Shown: positions 1 through 11,644 of the stretch, piece by piece
Layout: the number at the start of each line of letters is the position of its first letter
Position numbering within the stretch: position 1 is the stretch's first letter
Assembly (NCBI GenBank): GCA_023374045.1
Contig: CM041783.1
Location: 124,063,503 to 124,127,502 of the forward strand
Source of the DNA: Limonium bicolor
Taxonomy: Eukaryota; Streptophyta; Magnoliopsida; Caryophyllales; Plumbaginaceae
Length of the DNA: 64,000 bases
Reading direction: 5' to 3'
Notes under the pieces: model-generated
What the model was told of the DNA's origin: nothing
Database searches by the model: none
What the model saw: only the letters and a program-made list of their open reading frames with translations
Translations under genes and position numbers: made by a program

Positions 1-375
1 GGTATGAGTGATAAAGGTTATTTTGACTTTGGTCTCCTAAAGTGTATGCTATCAAGACCTATGAGTCTAAATGTGTTGTGTTACATAGACCTATGTGTCT
101 AAATGTGGTTATGTCACCCAGACCTAAGAGTCTGAGGGATATTATGTCAGTGCAAGTGTGGTGAAGGTACCCGGACCATTAAGTCCGAGGTTACCATGTA
201 AGTATGATATTTTATGTATAATGTGGATATGTTGCCCGGACCATAAAGTCCGAGGTTGGATGTAAAGAGTGGTTGGTAATGGAAGTATTATGGTTATAAG
301 TAATTCCCGTATTCTAATCCAATGATGCGAGGAAATGTGAACTTTGAGGACGAAGTTCTTTTAAGGGGGGTAGAT
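1..375 (+). mobile_element. Element A: 3' untranslated tail and polypurine tract
   Basis: This is the tail of the internal region of a plus-strand LTR retrotransposon whose body lies left of the window. It has no coding frame. It carries short imperfect hairpin units: AGACCTA...GAGTCT forms near 55-135 and CGGACCATTAAGTCCG forms near 170-260. The purine tract AAGGGGGG at about 363-370 followed by TAGAT is the plus-strand primer and directly abuts the TG of the LTR at 376. The same tail and LTR start are found on the minus strand at 49752-49790 in element G, so A and G belong to one family. Confidence 0.8.
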
Positions 376-1164
376 TGAAATACCCCAAACCTTGGTATGT
401 TGTGTAAATGTTAAACTATGGTATTTAAAGGCTAAAAAGTGCCTTAGAAACATAAATGAACCATTTAAACCATGGTAAAACACAATAAAACACTAAGACA
501 CGGTTTGAGCAAAAACATGCTCTAAGCTTGGAGTGAACTTGGCTAGGACCCAAAGAGCCTACCAAGACTTGATAATGTTTAATTATGACTTTATAAGGCT
601 AATTAAGTCCTTAGGAAACTTTGGTAGCCAATGAAACCAAACAAAACATAAATAAATACCTTAAGGTCAATATGGGCTAAAATGTGCTCTAAGCTTTGGA
701 TAAATGTGTATAAGACCTAATGGTCATACCTATGCCTTATGTATATGTTAATGAATATATTAAATCAATTACTAAAGAAAACCAAGCTTGAAAACAAGTC
801 AAAACACAAAATGTGCTTTAAGAAGTCTTAAAGCACGTTTTTAAAAAATTGTCTTGTAAATGAGTTTTGAATGGCTAAATGTCCATCATTACTCTTTAAT
901 TAACATGTGTACTATATAGTATCACATTTGGGTGGCTATATCAATGGGAAATCAAAAATTTCACTTCTATGTGCCTTGTTTTGTGAATAGTGATTTTTAT
1001 AAGCTAGTTTGTAACATATAATGTTATAAGTAATTAAATTGGTCAACAAAGACTATTATACCCTTCTAATAATAAGGGGGCCGGTTTTTGGTAGTAATGA
1101 GTCACCAAACATGTTAACTTGTTAAGTAAATAAAGGTGACTCATAGGTTACTATTTGCTTTAAG

Positions 1165-1174
1165 TTATAAATAT
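1165..1174 (+). promoter_or_regulatory. Candidate TATA box of the element A LTR
   Basis: TTATAAATAT is followed by a pyrimidine-rich stretch (TCTCCCTTCCTCC from about 1199) of the kind found at plant transcription starts. A similar AT-rich box followed by a pyrimidine-rich leader is recognisable in the inverted G LTR fragment near 49120-49180. The assignment rests on sequence pattern alone. Confidence 0.4.
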
Positions 1175-2814
1175 CCTTAAAAGCAAAACCAATCTCATTT
1201 CTCCCTTCCTCCTTCATTTCACACGGTTTCTAAGCTTCTTCTACCTCTCTTCCTTCTGTTCTCACGGTAATGCTACAGCAACAGCACCAAAGGCCATCTT
1301 CCATTGCCAATATTTCTTGGCTCACTTAACCAAATCAAAAACAAACACCACCATTCTCTTCCTCTCATCAAGCTCTTCATTTCTACCTTCTCAAAACTTC
1401 AAGAGCCCCATTTCGGTGCCATGGAGTTCCACCATTGAAGGAGCTTGAGCTTGTCTTTCCACATATTATTGATCTCCTTTGCTTCTAGGTAAGGAATCTC
1501 AAAGAAAAATCAAGTTTCCTCCATGTTTTGTGTGTGACCGAAAATACTCATTGATGGAGCTCTTTGTGTGACTTTGTTCTAGCTTCATTCCAATCTCTTA
1601 TGGACTAGGTGGAGTCCTCTCTTCATAGATATTCAAACTCCCTTCAAAGACCAAGGTAAAACAACTACATTAATGTTTTTGAAATAATGTAAACCTAGGG
1701 TTTACAATGAGATGAAGCATAAAGCTTATATACTCATTTTAATGTTGGTATATTGTTTAGTAGTTGACAAGGAATGAAATGCCTTATCGGTTTTATGAGG
1801 AAACAAGAAAGAAGTTTGGGTGGAAAAGAGGTAAATATACTAACCTAATGTGGTTTAATGCCTTAGGAGAAATGAGCTTATAATGCTTGTTAAAACTACC
1901 TAAAGAGCAAATGGTGAATGACCTAGTAAAGGGTTCTCAAGGAGACTAGTAAAAGAACATATGTATTGGTGTATGTATTTGCAGGTCAAAGGCATTATTG
2001 ATGTGGGAAATTCAGTGTTTAAGGTTATGCAATTTAAGGGCCTAAGAGCCATGTTGTTTAAGGGCCTAAGTGCCAAGCAATTTAAGTTATGCACTATATT
2101 GTGATGTAGTGCTAAATGTGTGAAGTCTTGTGTATAAAAATGTGTTTGATGGATTTTAGGTGTTCTTGAATGAAATAAGGTAAAAACCTAAGTGTTTGGA
2201 TGTGAGTAAATACAAGAGAAGCTATGGCCAAATTTGGGGAAATGTGTGAGAAGTTCTAAGTGTTTTAAGAAAGTTTTGGTGAACTAGGAAGTATTAAAGG
2301 TGAACAAATGTTTCACTAAGGAAGAAAACGTGCATTAAGGTGTTACAAGGATTAGGTGCTATCTTGGAAGTTCTAGGAATTTAATGAGTGTTTTAGGATG
2401 TAATAAAGTCTTGGAGAAGTTTGTTTAAAGTTTGGGTAAAGTTGATGAATAAGGAGGGAATGATGTTTAGGTAAGGTTTTGAGAAAGGAATTCAAGAAGT
2501 TGTGAAAAGAGGATTTGGTTAGTAAGAGGAGATGCTTGGGAGATGATGTTATGAAGGTGAAGAAGCATTTTAGTGTAGAGGTCATTATAGGTGAAATACC
2601 ACCTAGAAATCTTAAGGAGAAAACATTCCAAGTGCTAGGAATTTAGTAAGAAATTTGTGAATGATAAGATGGTTTTGGTGAGAGATTTAAAGAGCTTAGC
2701 ACATGGCTAAAGGTGTGTTTGATGTGCCAAATGATGTTAGGAAACATTATGAGGCTTTAGGAGAAGTTTGGTGAAATTGGTTAAGTGTTTAAAGACTTGG
2801 AAATTGAATGTTTT

Positions 2815-3002
2815 GCCGTGTCCGAACTTCCGTCCGGACATGGAAGTTCGGACAGGCTCTGTTGGGTAAAGGATTTTCTCATTCTCAAACTGTGTCCGAA
2901 CTTGGGAAGTCCGGACACAAGTTCGGACGTGACTGTTTCTATCTGGGATTACTCTCGAACTGTGTCCGAACTTGGGAAGTCCGGACACAAGTTCGGACAA
3001 GG
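2815..3002 (+). repeat. Hairpin cluster in the A LTR (GTCCGAAC/GTTCGGAC type)
   Basis: Three units about 60-75 bp apart each pair TCCGAACTT with AAGTTCGGA across a short loop, some with an inner AAGTCCGGAC. The arms are perfect or near perfect. Equivalent clusters with different stem sequences sit in the B LTR (5114-5300) and the G LTR (57545-57880). Confidence 0.75.
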
Positions 3003-5113
3003 CGCTGTATGGACCAAAAACATTGTTTAAGGTATGGAAATGATGTGTAATGATGGGGATTGATGGTTAATGATGTTTTGAGGTTGTTAAGGACTTGTTA
3101 GGTGAGTTTTAATGACAATTAAGTGGGTTAAAAGTTGTATTAGAATGTGAGAGTAAAACAAGTTAAAAATGTTAAGTTATGTAACTAAGTTAACGGGGAA
3201 AAATTATAAGCATTAGACATTAAATAATCAAGCAACCCCGATGTTAATATAAACACATGTGATGTTAACAGTTGTTCGAGAATTGCTCGAGGAACATAAG
3301 TGGATGTGGTAAGATGGACTCCGGTGACAGGTATGGTTTTCTTGCAACCTGTGTCCTACCGGATTACACCGGCTTGTATGCCAATATGTTTTTCTGAGTG
3401 TTTGCCACCTTGTAAGATAAAACATGTAATGAGTTTATAGTAATTCATTTATGTGGCGAATTTGGCCTCCGATACCATTTAACCTCAAATATGTGTTAAA
3501 CCTTAGCTAACCAAAACTAGGAAACACATGAGTGATCGGTATTCGGAGTTGACGGCCCAAACCTTGGGAACGTGCTAACCACGGCTATGTGTGAGTTAGT
3601 TGGACATTGTTGTTGTATGCAAGTGTGTGAACCTCCCTTGTGTGCTTAACTCGGTTATGATACCGTATGGTGTGTGGATGTGGTAGGCTCCATAATGGAT
3701 CTCTGACTACTTATTTATAAGTGTATATGTACTAATGGGGGGGTGAGGAGTCCGGTTGTTCCGGCCACGCGTGTGATGGACGGGAGTCGATATCATATCC
3801 GGTTCGGCTCTCTTGGTGTATGTATAGGTGGTATTCCAATTTGGTTTCTACCTTCCCTTAGCTTATCCAAAGCTAGTTACTGACTCACGTCGGGCCACAG
3901 GGGCATACGAATGTTATTTCGGTGTGCTTGGGATCACTATATCCGACACACCTTGGGTATAAGTTAACCGTTCTATATAACTGGACGGTAACGAGGTTGG
4001 TAACGAGCTTAACATGGGATTGGCAAAAAAATCCCTAGGCTCACATGGTATACTAACTATGGTGGAAGGTTCCTTGTGAGAACCGATTTTATGGTGTTAT
4101 GTAATGTTATGGTGCTATGCAAATTCCCTTGCTATGCTATGGTATATATATATATTGGATGTTTTAAATGAATGCGATGTCATCATATGTACGTTGAAAC
4201 AAGAAAGGTGTTGTTATGTTTTATTATGTGAGAAATGAGATATGTTGTATGATATGGAGTGTGTGGATCATGGAAATGAATCCCAGTTTGTGACAAGAGG
4301 CGTTTAAGGATGACCCGATTAATGGGTACGTGTCGTCCATTAAGGAAGTAGCTCCGTTTTAGAGGAGAGCCACTCTAGGGTTTAAGGAATCATTGGATGA
4401 CTTGTTAAGTGTGGATGTGTTGGTTATAGGTTGAGCCCATAGAGGCGAAATGTTATGTGATGTATGTTTATGGCTTGCATGCATGATTTGAATATAATCA
4501 ATTGCATGCTAAGACGACAATTAGTTGTGCGTGGCCCGGTAGCATGTGGGCTGCGGGATTACCATACCAGCAAAGGTGCTGAGCCCCTTGGGGGCCACCC
4601 TTTCTCTCCTTTTCTATTTCAGGTTCAAGGAGCTGGAAGCCGTTCGAGAGTAGGACGGGGTAGATGTTTGTACATGGGTAGCCATTTAATGGCGTAAGCA
4701 TTGTAGGCGTAGTAAGACCGAAATTGTTATCGGCATTAGTTGTAAATACTCGGTACAGTGGGAATGTATGTAATAATAAATGTTGGAGACGGAATAAGGA
4801 TTGTATTGTGTAGTTGCTCGGGAATCTAGTCCATCAGACCGATACAATGTACATGTATTAGCCTTGTTAGCCACGTGGGTGGTTAACGGCGTGTAACACC
4901 ATTGAATTAAGTTATGTGATGAGTTGAATTTTCAGCTGCAATTTGATGTTATGTGTACGGTGGTAGGTGGGGTGTTACAGATTTGAAGAGTTTTAGAGCA
5001 TGTTTTAAGGTGATTAAACATGTGGAAAACTTGTGGAAAGTTTATGGAAAGATTAAGGGTGGTTTAAGGATTGATTTGGAGTGGAAAAATCAAGTTTGGA
5101 GCAGGTTTTAGCA

Positions 5114-5300
5114 GGGTCCGGGACTTGGTCCTTGGACAAAGTCCCGGACCACACCTAAATTAAGGCCGAGAGTGCAAGTGCTGCTTTGGTCCGGGACTAT
5201 ACTCCAGGACAAGGTCCCGGACCATGTGTAATTTTCACCCGAGAGTTAAGTTCGCAATTGGTCCGGGACTTAGGTTAAGGACCAAGTCTCGGACCACCCC
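5114..5300 (+). repeat. Hairpin cluster in the B LTR (GGTCCGGGAC/GTCCCGGACC type)
   Basis: Three units, each about 65-80 bp, pair GGTCCGGGAC or a close variant with GTCCCGGACC or a close variant around a loop of roughly 15-20 bp. The cluster sits about 2 kb from the LTR end, as in element A, but its stem sequence is different. Confidence 0.75.
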
Positions 5301-6551
5301 CAGAAACCTACAGAGAGTGTTTTAAAGGGTTTAAATGATGGGGGTTTGAAGGTTAATGATGTTATAAGGTGTTAAGGCCTTGTTTGGTGTCATGTAAAGG
5401 CCCTAGGAAGTGTAAGAAAGTGTTAGAAGTGATTGAGAAGTGAGAAGTCAAATTAACAAGAGTAAAACCGAGTAAACGGGATAACGGGGTAAATACGGGA
5501 ATAGCATTTTATTATGTACCGTATGAGCTTAGTTTTAATAATAATGTTTGAAACATTATCAGAGAATCGTGCGTGACCCGAGCAAGGTGAGATGACACGG
5601 TAAAAGTAAAATCCCGGTGAAAGGTATGATTTTCTCATGCCCCGTATGCTAACCGAGTTACTCTGATTTGTGTGTTTGTGTGCCGGCTTAATCAAGATTA
5701 AAGCATGAAAATAATTCCTTGTTTGATTATGGATGCCTTATTGTATGTTGTATGAACTAACATACTTGTACGCCGGTGTGGTCTAACATAGTGCATAGAC
5801 CGACTCATAGAGAGTAGTGATTGACTAGAAACCCGTAGATCGGGTAGTCTCATGAACAATGGTAATATGCAAACACACACAAGCTATCGATTAAAGGATA
5901 ACGATAACACAAACATATGGACTCCCTAAAATGTGAGGAGATGTACGGGTTGAGTAAATACCCGATAACGGTTAGAGAACCTTATTGAAACAATCCACGA
6001 AATAAATATGAGTGGAGAGATAAATGACCTCCATCGAGAGGATTGAAATTAGTCCAATAATGTGAACTTATAAGAAAGGTAAAAGAGACCTAAGGGACTA
6101 TGTAACTCCCTTGAGACATGGTCGACCTCCTATATGAGGATCTTACCCGGTATAAGAAAATATCCGAATGTATAAGTATATGATTGTGAGGGTAACCCTT
6201 AAACTTAGGGTTACCCGAATCTAAGTAAAGTTCCCAAAGTCATTAGAAACATCAAGAGTGATGCTTCTAGACTAATATACATAAAATTATTATAACTCCG
6301 AGAGAGGAGTGTATGGGAAAGTGAGTAGTCCGAGAGTAGTCGGACCTATGTAAAAAGAGATGGGAACTAAGAGAAAGTTCCAGGAGCTAGTTGAGCCTTC
6401 CCACCATGCTAGACCCAGAGTACGGTCGAAAACGGGGAAGTAAGACTATGCTAGAGAGCCATGAGTTTTGGCCTAAATATGTATTAAGAGTAACAAGCGT
6501 GACGTAGGAGACCTGTAGTGTCTCGAGAATCTACAAGAGCTTGAGTATAAA

Positions 6552-6722
6552 AACCCAAGAGTGTGGGTGAGATAATGAGTGTAAATAACCCAAGAGTATG
6601 GGTGAGATAATGAGAATAAGTAACCCGAGAGTGTGGGTGAGTATAGTACGAGTAGCCCAAGAGAATGGGCGTGTAATTGAATAAGTAACCCGAGAGAGCG
6701 GGAGAGGTACTGAATAAGTAAA
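6552..6722 (+). repeat. Tandem hairpin units of about 42 bp in the B LTR
   Basis: Four to five degenerate units contain AACCCAAGAGTGTGGGTGA or a variant such as AGCCCAAGAGAATGGGC, each able to fold as a short CCC/GGG stem. The unit spacing is about 40-45 bp. They create spurious long frames on the minus strand. Confidence 0.65.
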
Positions 6723-7352
6723 CAAGGCATAGTGAGGTATAACCCTCATGGCCTAAGAGTAAACATATACAACTAACAACCTTGTTATGTTGGTTAGGAA
6801 TTGTGCTCCCTGATTGGATGTAGATTCCTTGTGTAATATACATATATTGTATTCCCATGATGCATGTTGTTTGATTAAAATGAACTCCATGTATATCCGA
6901 CCCAAAGTAGTCGGCGTACCGCGGTTAGCACGCGGTATATGCGAATTTCATATTCAGCGTAAGCTGACCCCCTAGGGGGAACGTTTTTAGTGTGCAGGTA
7001 CTTGAAGCTGACCACCGTTCGAGAGAGTAGGACGGGGACTGCTATGAAGCATGGGTAGTTAGATAGTAATTACTAATGCATTTGAAAGAGGTGTAAGTCC
7101 GAGTATGTTATCGGCATCCGTATATTGTAGACTCGGTATAGTAAAGAAAGGAATTGAGTATTGTGTTGTATGAAGTACTCGGTTGTTCCAGTTCATCAGA
7201 CCGTTACGGTAAGTAAGAAAGGCCTGGTTAGCCACATGGGTGGCTAACGGCGTTGTTTCACCCCTCGTTGTAATTAGAGTTCCGCTGCGTGAGTAGGAGT
7301 AATTAGTAACGGTTTAAGAGGTATTGACGAGATTAACGGTTGGGGTGTTACA

Positions 7353-7536
7353 ATATTAAATTGGATACCATGATCAAATATCATGTAAGGAACATAACAA
7401 AACCGTTCTCAAAGAAAACTAGGCTTAGAAACACCTTGCGACACAAAATGTGCACTAAAACTCCTTAAAGCACGTTTTTGTGTAATTGCCTTCTACATTG
7501 GTTTTTAATGGGATTAAAGGTCATAATTACCTTTAA
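7353..7536 (+). mobile_element. Element C: LTR fragment of the A/B family
   Basis: From about 7415 to 7536 this matches A LTR positions near 780-893 in the same orientation, including ACAAAATGTGC, TTAAAGCACGTTTTT and the segment ending CTTTAA. It appears to be the LTR into which B inserted. It stops where CACTA-type subterminal sequence begins, so the boundary at about 7536 is approximate. Confidence 0.6.
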
Positions 7537-7574
7537 ACCGTAATTAAAGGCCCTTTTCTGGCCCGCGTGTCATT

Positions 7575-7660
7575 GACTTTAGATCACGGTTTTACCAATA
7601 ACCGTAATGTAAAGTCGACACTTTAGATGACTGTTTTGGCAATAACCGTCATCTAAAGTG
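7575..7660. repeat. CACTA left subterminal palindromes
   Basis: Two adjacent palindromes, 7575-7616 and 7619-7660, have arms GACTTTA...TAAAGTC and CACTTTAGATGAC...GTCATCTAAAGTG with ACGGTTTT-type centres. The same motif recurs at 46240-46290 and 48490-48615 near the other end. In the CACTA family such subterminal repeats bind the element's own regulatory protein. Confidence 0.75.
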
Positions 7661-8196
7661 TATTTTTTTATTATTATTTTTTTACAAATCTACACAATTG
7701 TAACAGAGACAGAATTGTAACAGATAAGCAACAGAGGGCAGAAACTGCACAATTGAACCACCTGAATCAAATACCAACAACACAAATTCATTCTCTACGC
7801 ACAATTGCAATAGAGATAACATCTAATAAAGCACCAGATCGAAAATCTGTAACATATTCAATTGCATATTCAATCTGTTACACAATTGCAACAGAGATAA
7901 CAATTGCAAATTCATTCTCTGCGCACAATTGCAACAAAAATATTCAATACAACAGCTAGAATCTGTTACAGCAGCAGCAGCTAGCAATTCATTACAAAAA
8001 ATATAATTTGTTACAGCAGCAGCAACTAACAGAATCAGAGGGCTACAAAGGTAGCAGTGTAACCTATACATGGTAGATACAGCTAGGATGACTCCCAGCA
8101 AGAAATAGCATAAAACAGAAGCGTAAAACAGTACAAAAACGGTGCGGAAAACTGTAAAAAACAAAATCCATGATAGCAGCATCAGAGCTAGCTAGT
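7661..8196. other. CACTA 3' non-coding segment
   Basis: No gene is supported. The stretch is AT-rich with repeated CACAATTGCAACAGAGATAAC-like phrases (7740-7940) and GCAGCAGCAGCTA runs (7970-8025). It lies between the end of the second CACTA gene and the subterminal palindromes. Confidence 0.6.
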
Positions 8197-11100
8197 CTAC
8201 CACTCCATTCTCATAAACATGGCTGCCATGCTCTCTCTGACATGCAACAAGTCGGTAGGAGCATAAGTCTTGAATCTGGCATAATGCCCTTTAATCTGCA
8301 ACAAGAAAAGGAATGGAACACATAATGAGATTAAGATAAAGACACAAAAAATCTGCCGAAAGAATTAAATACAAGACAGCGTTCGTATTACCTTGTCTAT
8401 ATCATTCTTAAAACCTGGGAAGTACCCGCAGAACTCGTACATATACCGCATCACGTAGTACCCGCAACTCTTAGAATCCTTTTGGGTAGGGCACTAAATC
8501 ACCAAAATTCACAAATGTAAACCAATTGTACAAATATAATAGCAGCACAAATGAAATACATGAATTACCAAACCTTGATGTAATCGACGGTCAAATCACC
8601 AAACTCTCCCTGAGGGTTTTTTTTGTAACAACTGTTACATATATTAACAAAAGCGTTTAGCAAAATGAACAAGTACATTAATTTTGGTTCAAAAAACTTA
8701 CAAACAATTAAATAGTAATAAAAACTTACTCTTTGTTTAAGTCTTCAGTGTTGAATTTTGTCCACTGCCCTAGTGGATCTAGAACGAGCAGAGTAGCGGT
8801 GGCAGCGCAGAATATAAACAAAGCCCAGTGGTGGCTACAATGTCAAATACAAAATGAAATGATAAATGAAGGTAAAAAAGTTAGCTAATTAGTATGTAAT
8901 TTTATATTAGAACTCACGTTTGGTGATACGGCATTAGAATGAATAATTTATTGCGTTGATCAACAACATTGAAACAATGAATCATGTATTCACAAAACCT
9001 CCCCGGGTCCCTAGTGACTGAGTCGTACGATAAACGCTCCGGGCACACCGCAGTAATGGAGGTCATTTCCTTCTCAGCACATCTCTCAAGCAGACATCTA
9101 TTATATCACATGTACTATAAAAAGTTAGCCAATGCAACTTCATAGATACTTATTCTATATGTTTTTACAGTATGAGGAAAGAACACTTACTTTAGATAAG
9201 CTTGAATAATGTTAATGTTCAGATAATCTCCACACATCGACTTTGGAAGCGTCATCATGAAGTTGTTAGTTTGAGATGACTTCAACATGATCTTGTCGTA
9301 GAGATTTATCTGCTTGGCCCCCAAAACATTAACAAGTTTTTGTGGCAGTGCGAGCTTATTTTTAGGCGCCTCAGAAGTCCTGGTGCGACCCCGGACGGGC
9401 GCTGGATTCTTACCTTTCGCACCCCGACTCACTAGATTCTTACCCTTCACACACAAATAGAAAAGCATAAATGTAAAGATAATTACTAATTGATTATTAT
9501 AGTAACATTAAACATTTATCTAGAACATACCCTTGTACTTCTGGCAGGATTTGCCGGCGCGTAGATCTCTTCTTCTCTGGGCCGGGATACACGGCGAGGA
9601 AGCTCAGGGATCTCAGGATTCGTCGGCGCGCTGGTCTCTTTTAGTCTGGGCCGGGATACGCGGTGAGGAAGCTCAGGGATCTATAATAGATTAGATTAGA
9701 CACTTAATGCTAAATAATGCATTTTATTAGATACTAAATGGTTGTCAAACAGTCTTACCTCATCGGTAACAACAATATAACATGCTGGCCAGGGCAATAT
9801 GTCTCCCTTCGCTTCGATCAGCGTGCATTTGTTGTCAAACGCCATCGGAAGGTATGCATGCTCAAATCCATCAACTATCAGGTCCAAGGTCACACGCGCG
9901 TAGAATGGGGGTAGACGCATGAAACTGATGAGCGTGAGTGGACCTGATGGCAACACCGGCCCGTAGGCCGCATCTACAGGGTGCCCTTCTAATGGTATTT
10001 GGAGACGACATTTTTTTTTGCTCCTTTAATAAACAGATATAATACGTGAAATAAATAAGTGAGTCCAATCTAATACTATTTAAATAACTTTATTTTAGGA
10101 GAAAAATAGTTAAACAAAGTTAACCTATGTTGGCAAACGGGTACGGGTCAGCGGCCGGAGCACAACTAGACGAGGAAGACAGTCGAGGATCTAGCTGCTG
10201 CTGCAGTAGTCGCATGTGCAATCGCATTCAACGCTTCCTGCAGCCTCTCCTCGATAGCCCGGCGCTCAGCAGCCTGTTTCTCGTCATTAGCTTGCGCTCA
10301 GGAGCGAACTTACGCTCTACCATCGCCTCGACTTCAGCAGCACTCATCTGACCCTTCCTAGCAGATGGCGGGAATACGTTCTTCTGACGTACTTCTCCCC
10401 CAAATCCTCTAACACGCCCCGGGTGATCCTTCTTCCCAAGCATTTGATTGAGCGCGTCGTCTTGAGAAGGAGGAGCGTGTAAGTCTACTTCTCCTCTCTG
10501 TGCCGCTTCGTACTGTCCAATTTTCAAAGAAGTTAACAGTAAATTTAAGATCAACAAACACTTGAGTATATAAGTAAATTATTTAACAGCTACTTTCAAA
10601 TACTTACAATTTGGTTAGCCAGTTGTTCCATCGCAGCATTAGGAAATATCCTCTGACCTTCGCTGGTCGTTTTCTGGCGTCCCAGTATGTACATCTGCAC
10701 CCTCCTCGCCTCAGAGACATCCTCGATCGGGCATTCACTTCCACCCTCGAGGCTGCCCACATATCCCCTTCGTCCCATGGTGTGGGGGTAGAGATTAGCT
10801 TCACGGTTTTGCCGTGCTTGTTCTTGTATTTGCTGTTAAGAAAGTACAACAGGAAATTAATTAGAAAATCAGGGATAAAGCATTATGAGCATTAATTAAG
10901 AAAAGAGTACACACAAACATACCCTGAACTCGGGGGTGGCGTGCCGCTCAACGAACTCCTTCCACTCCTCTTCAGTGATCATGCCATTGTACACAACATA
11001 CGGCGGAGGCTCACGTGGGGGCACCCTGTTGATCCAATGCTCAACCAAGTAGTGGTGGAATGATTTAGCTTTGCCGGACACCAAAGAAAGAACGGTCTTC

Positions 11101-11522
11101 TTCACTTCTTCTGGGATCTTGTATTGTTCTTGCACCTTCTTCCAGATGGTCTCCTTAACTTCTTCCGGGACTTGTTTCCATGTGTGGTTGATGCAGCAAT
11201 GTGATCTGGCCAGAGTCCCTAGCATACTAGCGAACTCTGACCTGCTGCCCCCACCCTACCTCCCATACTTGTCCCACAGAAGACTAATCTGATCCGGTTT
11301 CTGCAGTTTCAACCCACGGGTCGGACCTCTACCTCTGGGTCTCTGAGTAGCACTCGTAGAAGGTGCACTCATGGAAGGGCCAACAGCAGCAGCGGCAGAT
11401 GTAGATGGGGCAACAGCAGCAGCGGTAGATGTAGATGGGACCGGTACCATTTGCTGCTCATTTTCCTCCTCCTGACGACAAAATAAATCGAACTCTTCAT
11501 CAGCCATGTCCGGATCAGCCAT
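8197..11522 (-). pseudogene. CACTA second gene: Transposase_24, DUF8039 and Ulp1/C48 protease
   Basis: This multi-exon gene starts at an ATG at 11522 and ends with TAG at 8197-8199. The order is an acidic and Ser/Thr/Ala-rich N-terminus; a plant Transposase_24-like region (11225-10923, with WKQVPEEVK; then 10834-10608 with MGRRGYV; then 10527-10230 with DHPGRVRG); a DUF8039-like region (about 9960-9760); a linker with a duplicated PELPRRVSRP motif (9690-9531); and a C48 cysteine protease domain spread over small exons. The protease motifs are all visible: HHWAL (about 8810), LDPLG (about 8770), PTQ and SCGYYVM (8493-8392). An in-frame TAG at 11256-11258 interrupts the N-terminal part, and a frameshift is likely near 10300, so it is probably not functional. 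Exon limits are approximate. Confidence 0.75.
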
Positions 11523-11644
11523 GGCTGCAAGGATTGAAATACAATTTGAATTAAATTAAGCATTTCATAATGGTCATAAACAAGCAATAAATAAAAGAGT
11601 GTTAATTTCATATAAATTTTTATAGTAATAACTTACATACACCA

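Larger units (their letters stand above)
376..4979 (+). mobile_element. Element A: 3' LTR, about 4.6 kb
   Basis: The LTR starts TGAAATACCCC right after the polypurine tract and ends GGGGTGTTACA at 4979, so it has TG...CA ends and is 4,604 bp long, very long for a plant LTR. It has no protein-coding frame. Its first kilobase matches, in inverted orientation, the LTR piece at 48765-49752 next to the G polypurine tract. Its last 2.3 kb matches 4985-7352 (element B). The sequence after it, 4980-4984 (GATTT), would be one copy of the target duplication; the other lies off the window. Whether A is autonomous cannot be judged. Confidence 0.85.
4980..7352 (+). mobile_element. Element B: right part of a 3' LTR, split by element A
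   Basis: This stretch aligns to the last 2.3 kb of the A LTR: for example GGTTAATGATGTT at 5351 and 3066, the shared region after it, and the same terminal GGGGTGTTACA ending at 7352. It is the remainder of an older LTR of the same family into which A inserted. It is clearly diverged from A. The following ATATT (7353-7357) may be the target duplication of B. No coding frame is supported; the frames near 6484-6858 come from repeats. Confidence 0.75.

Noticed and set aside
6484..6858. Overlapping minus-strand frames with Leu/Ser/Tyr repeats
   Set aside because: They are produced by the 42-bp hairpin units of the B LTR; all frames look repetitive and none has a domain.
7823..8182. 119-residue minus-strand frame in the CACTA 3' region
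   Set aside because: Low-complexity CAATTGCAACAG and CAGCAG repeats; no domain, and it lies after the stop of the second CACTA gene.
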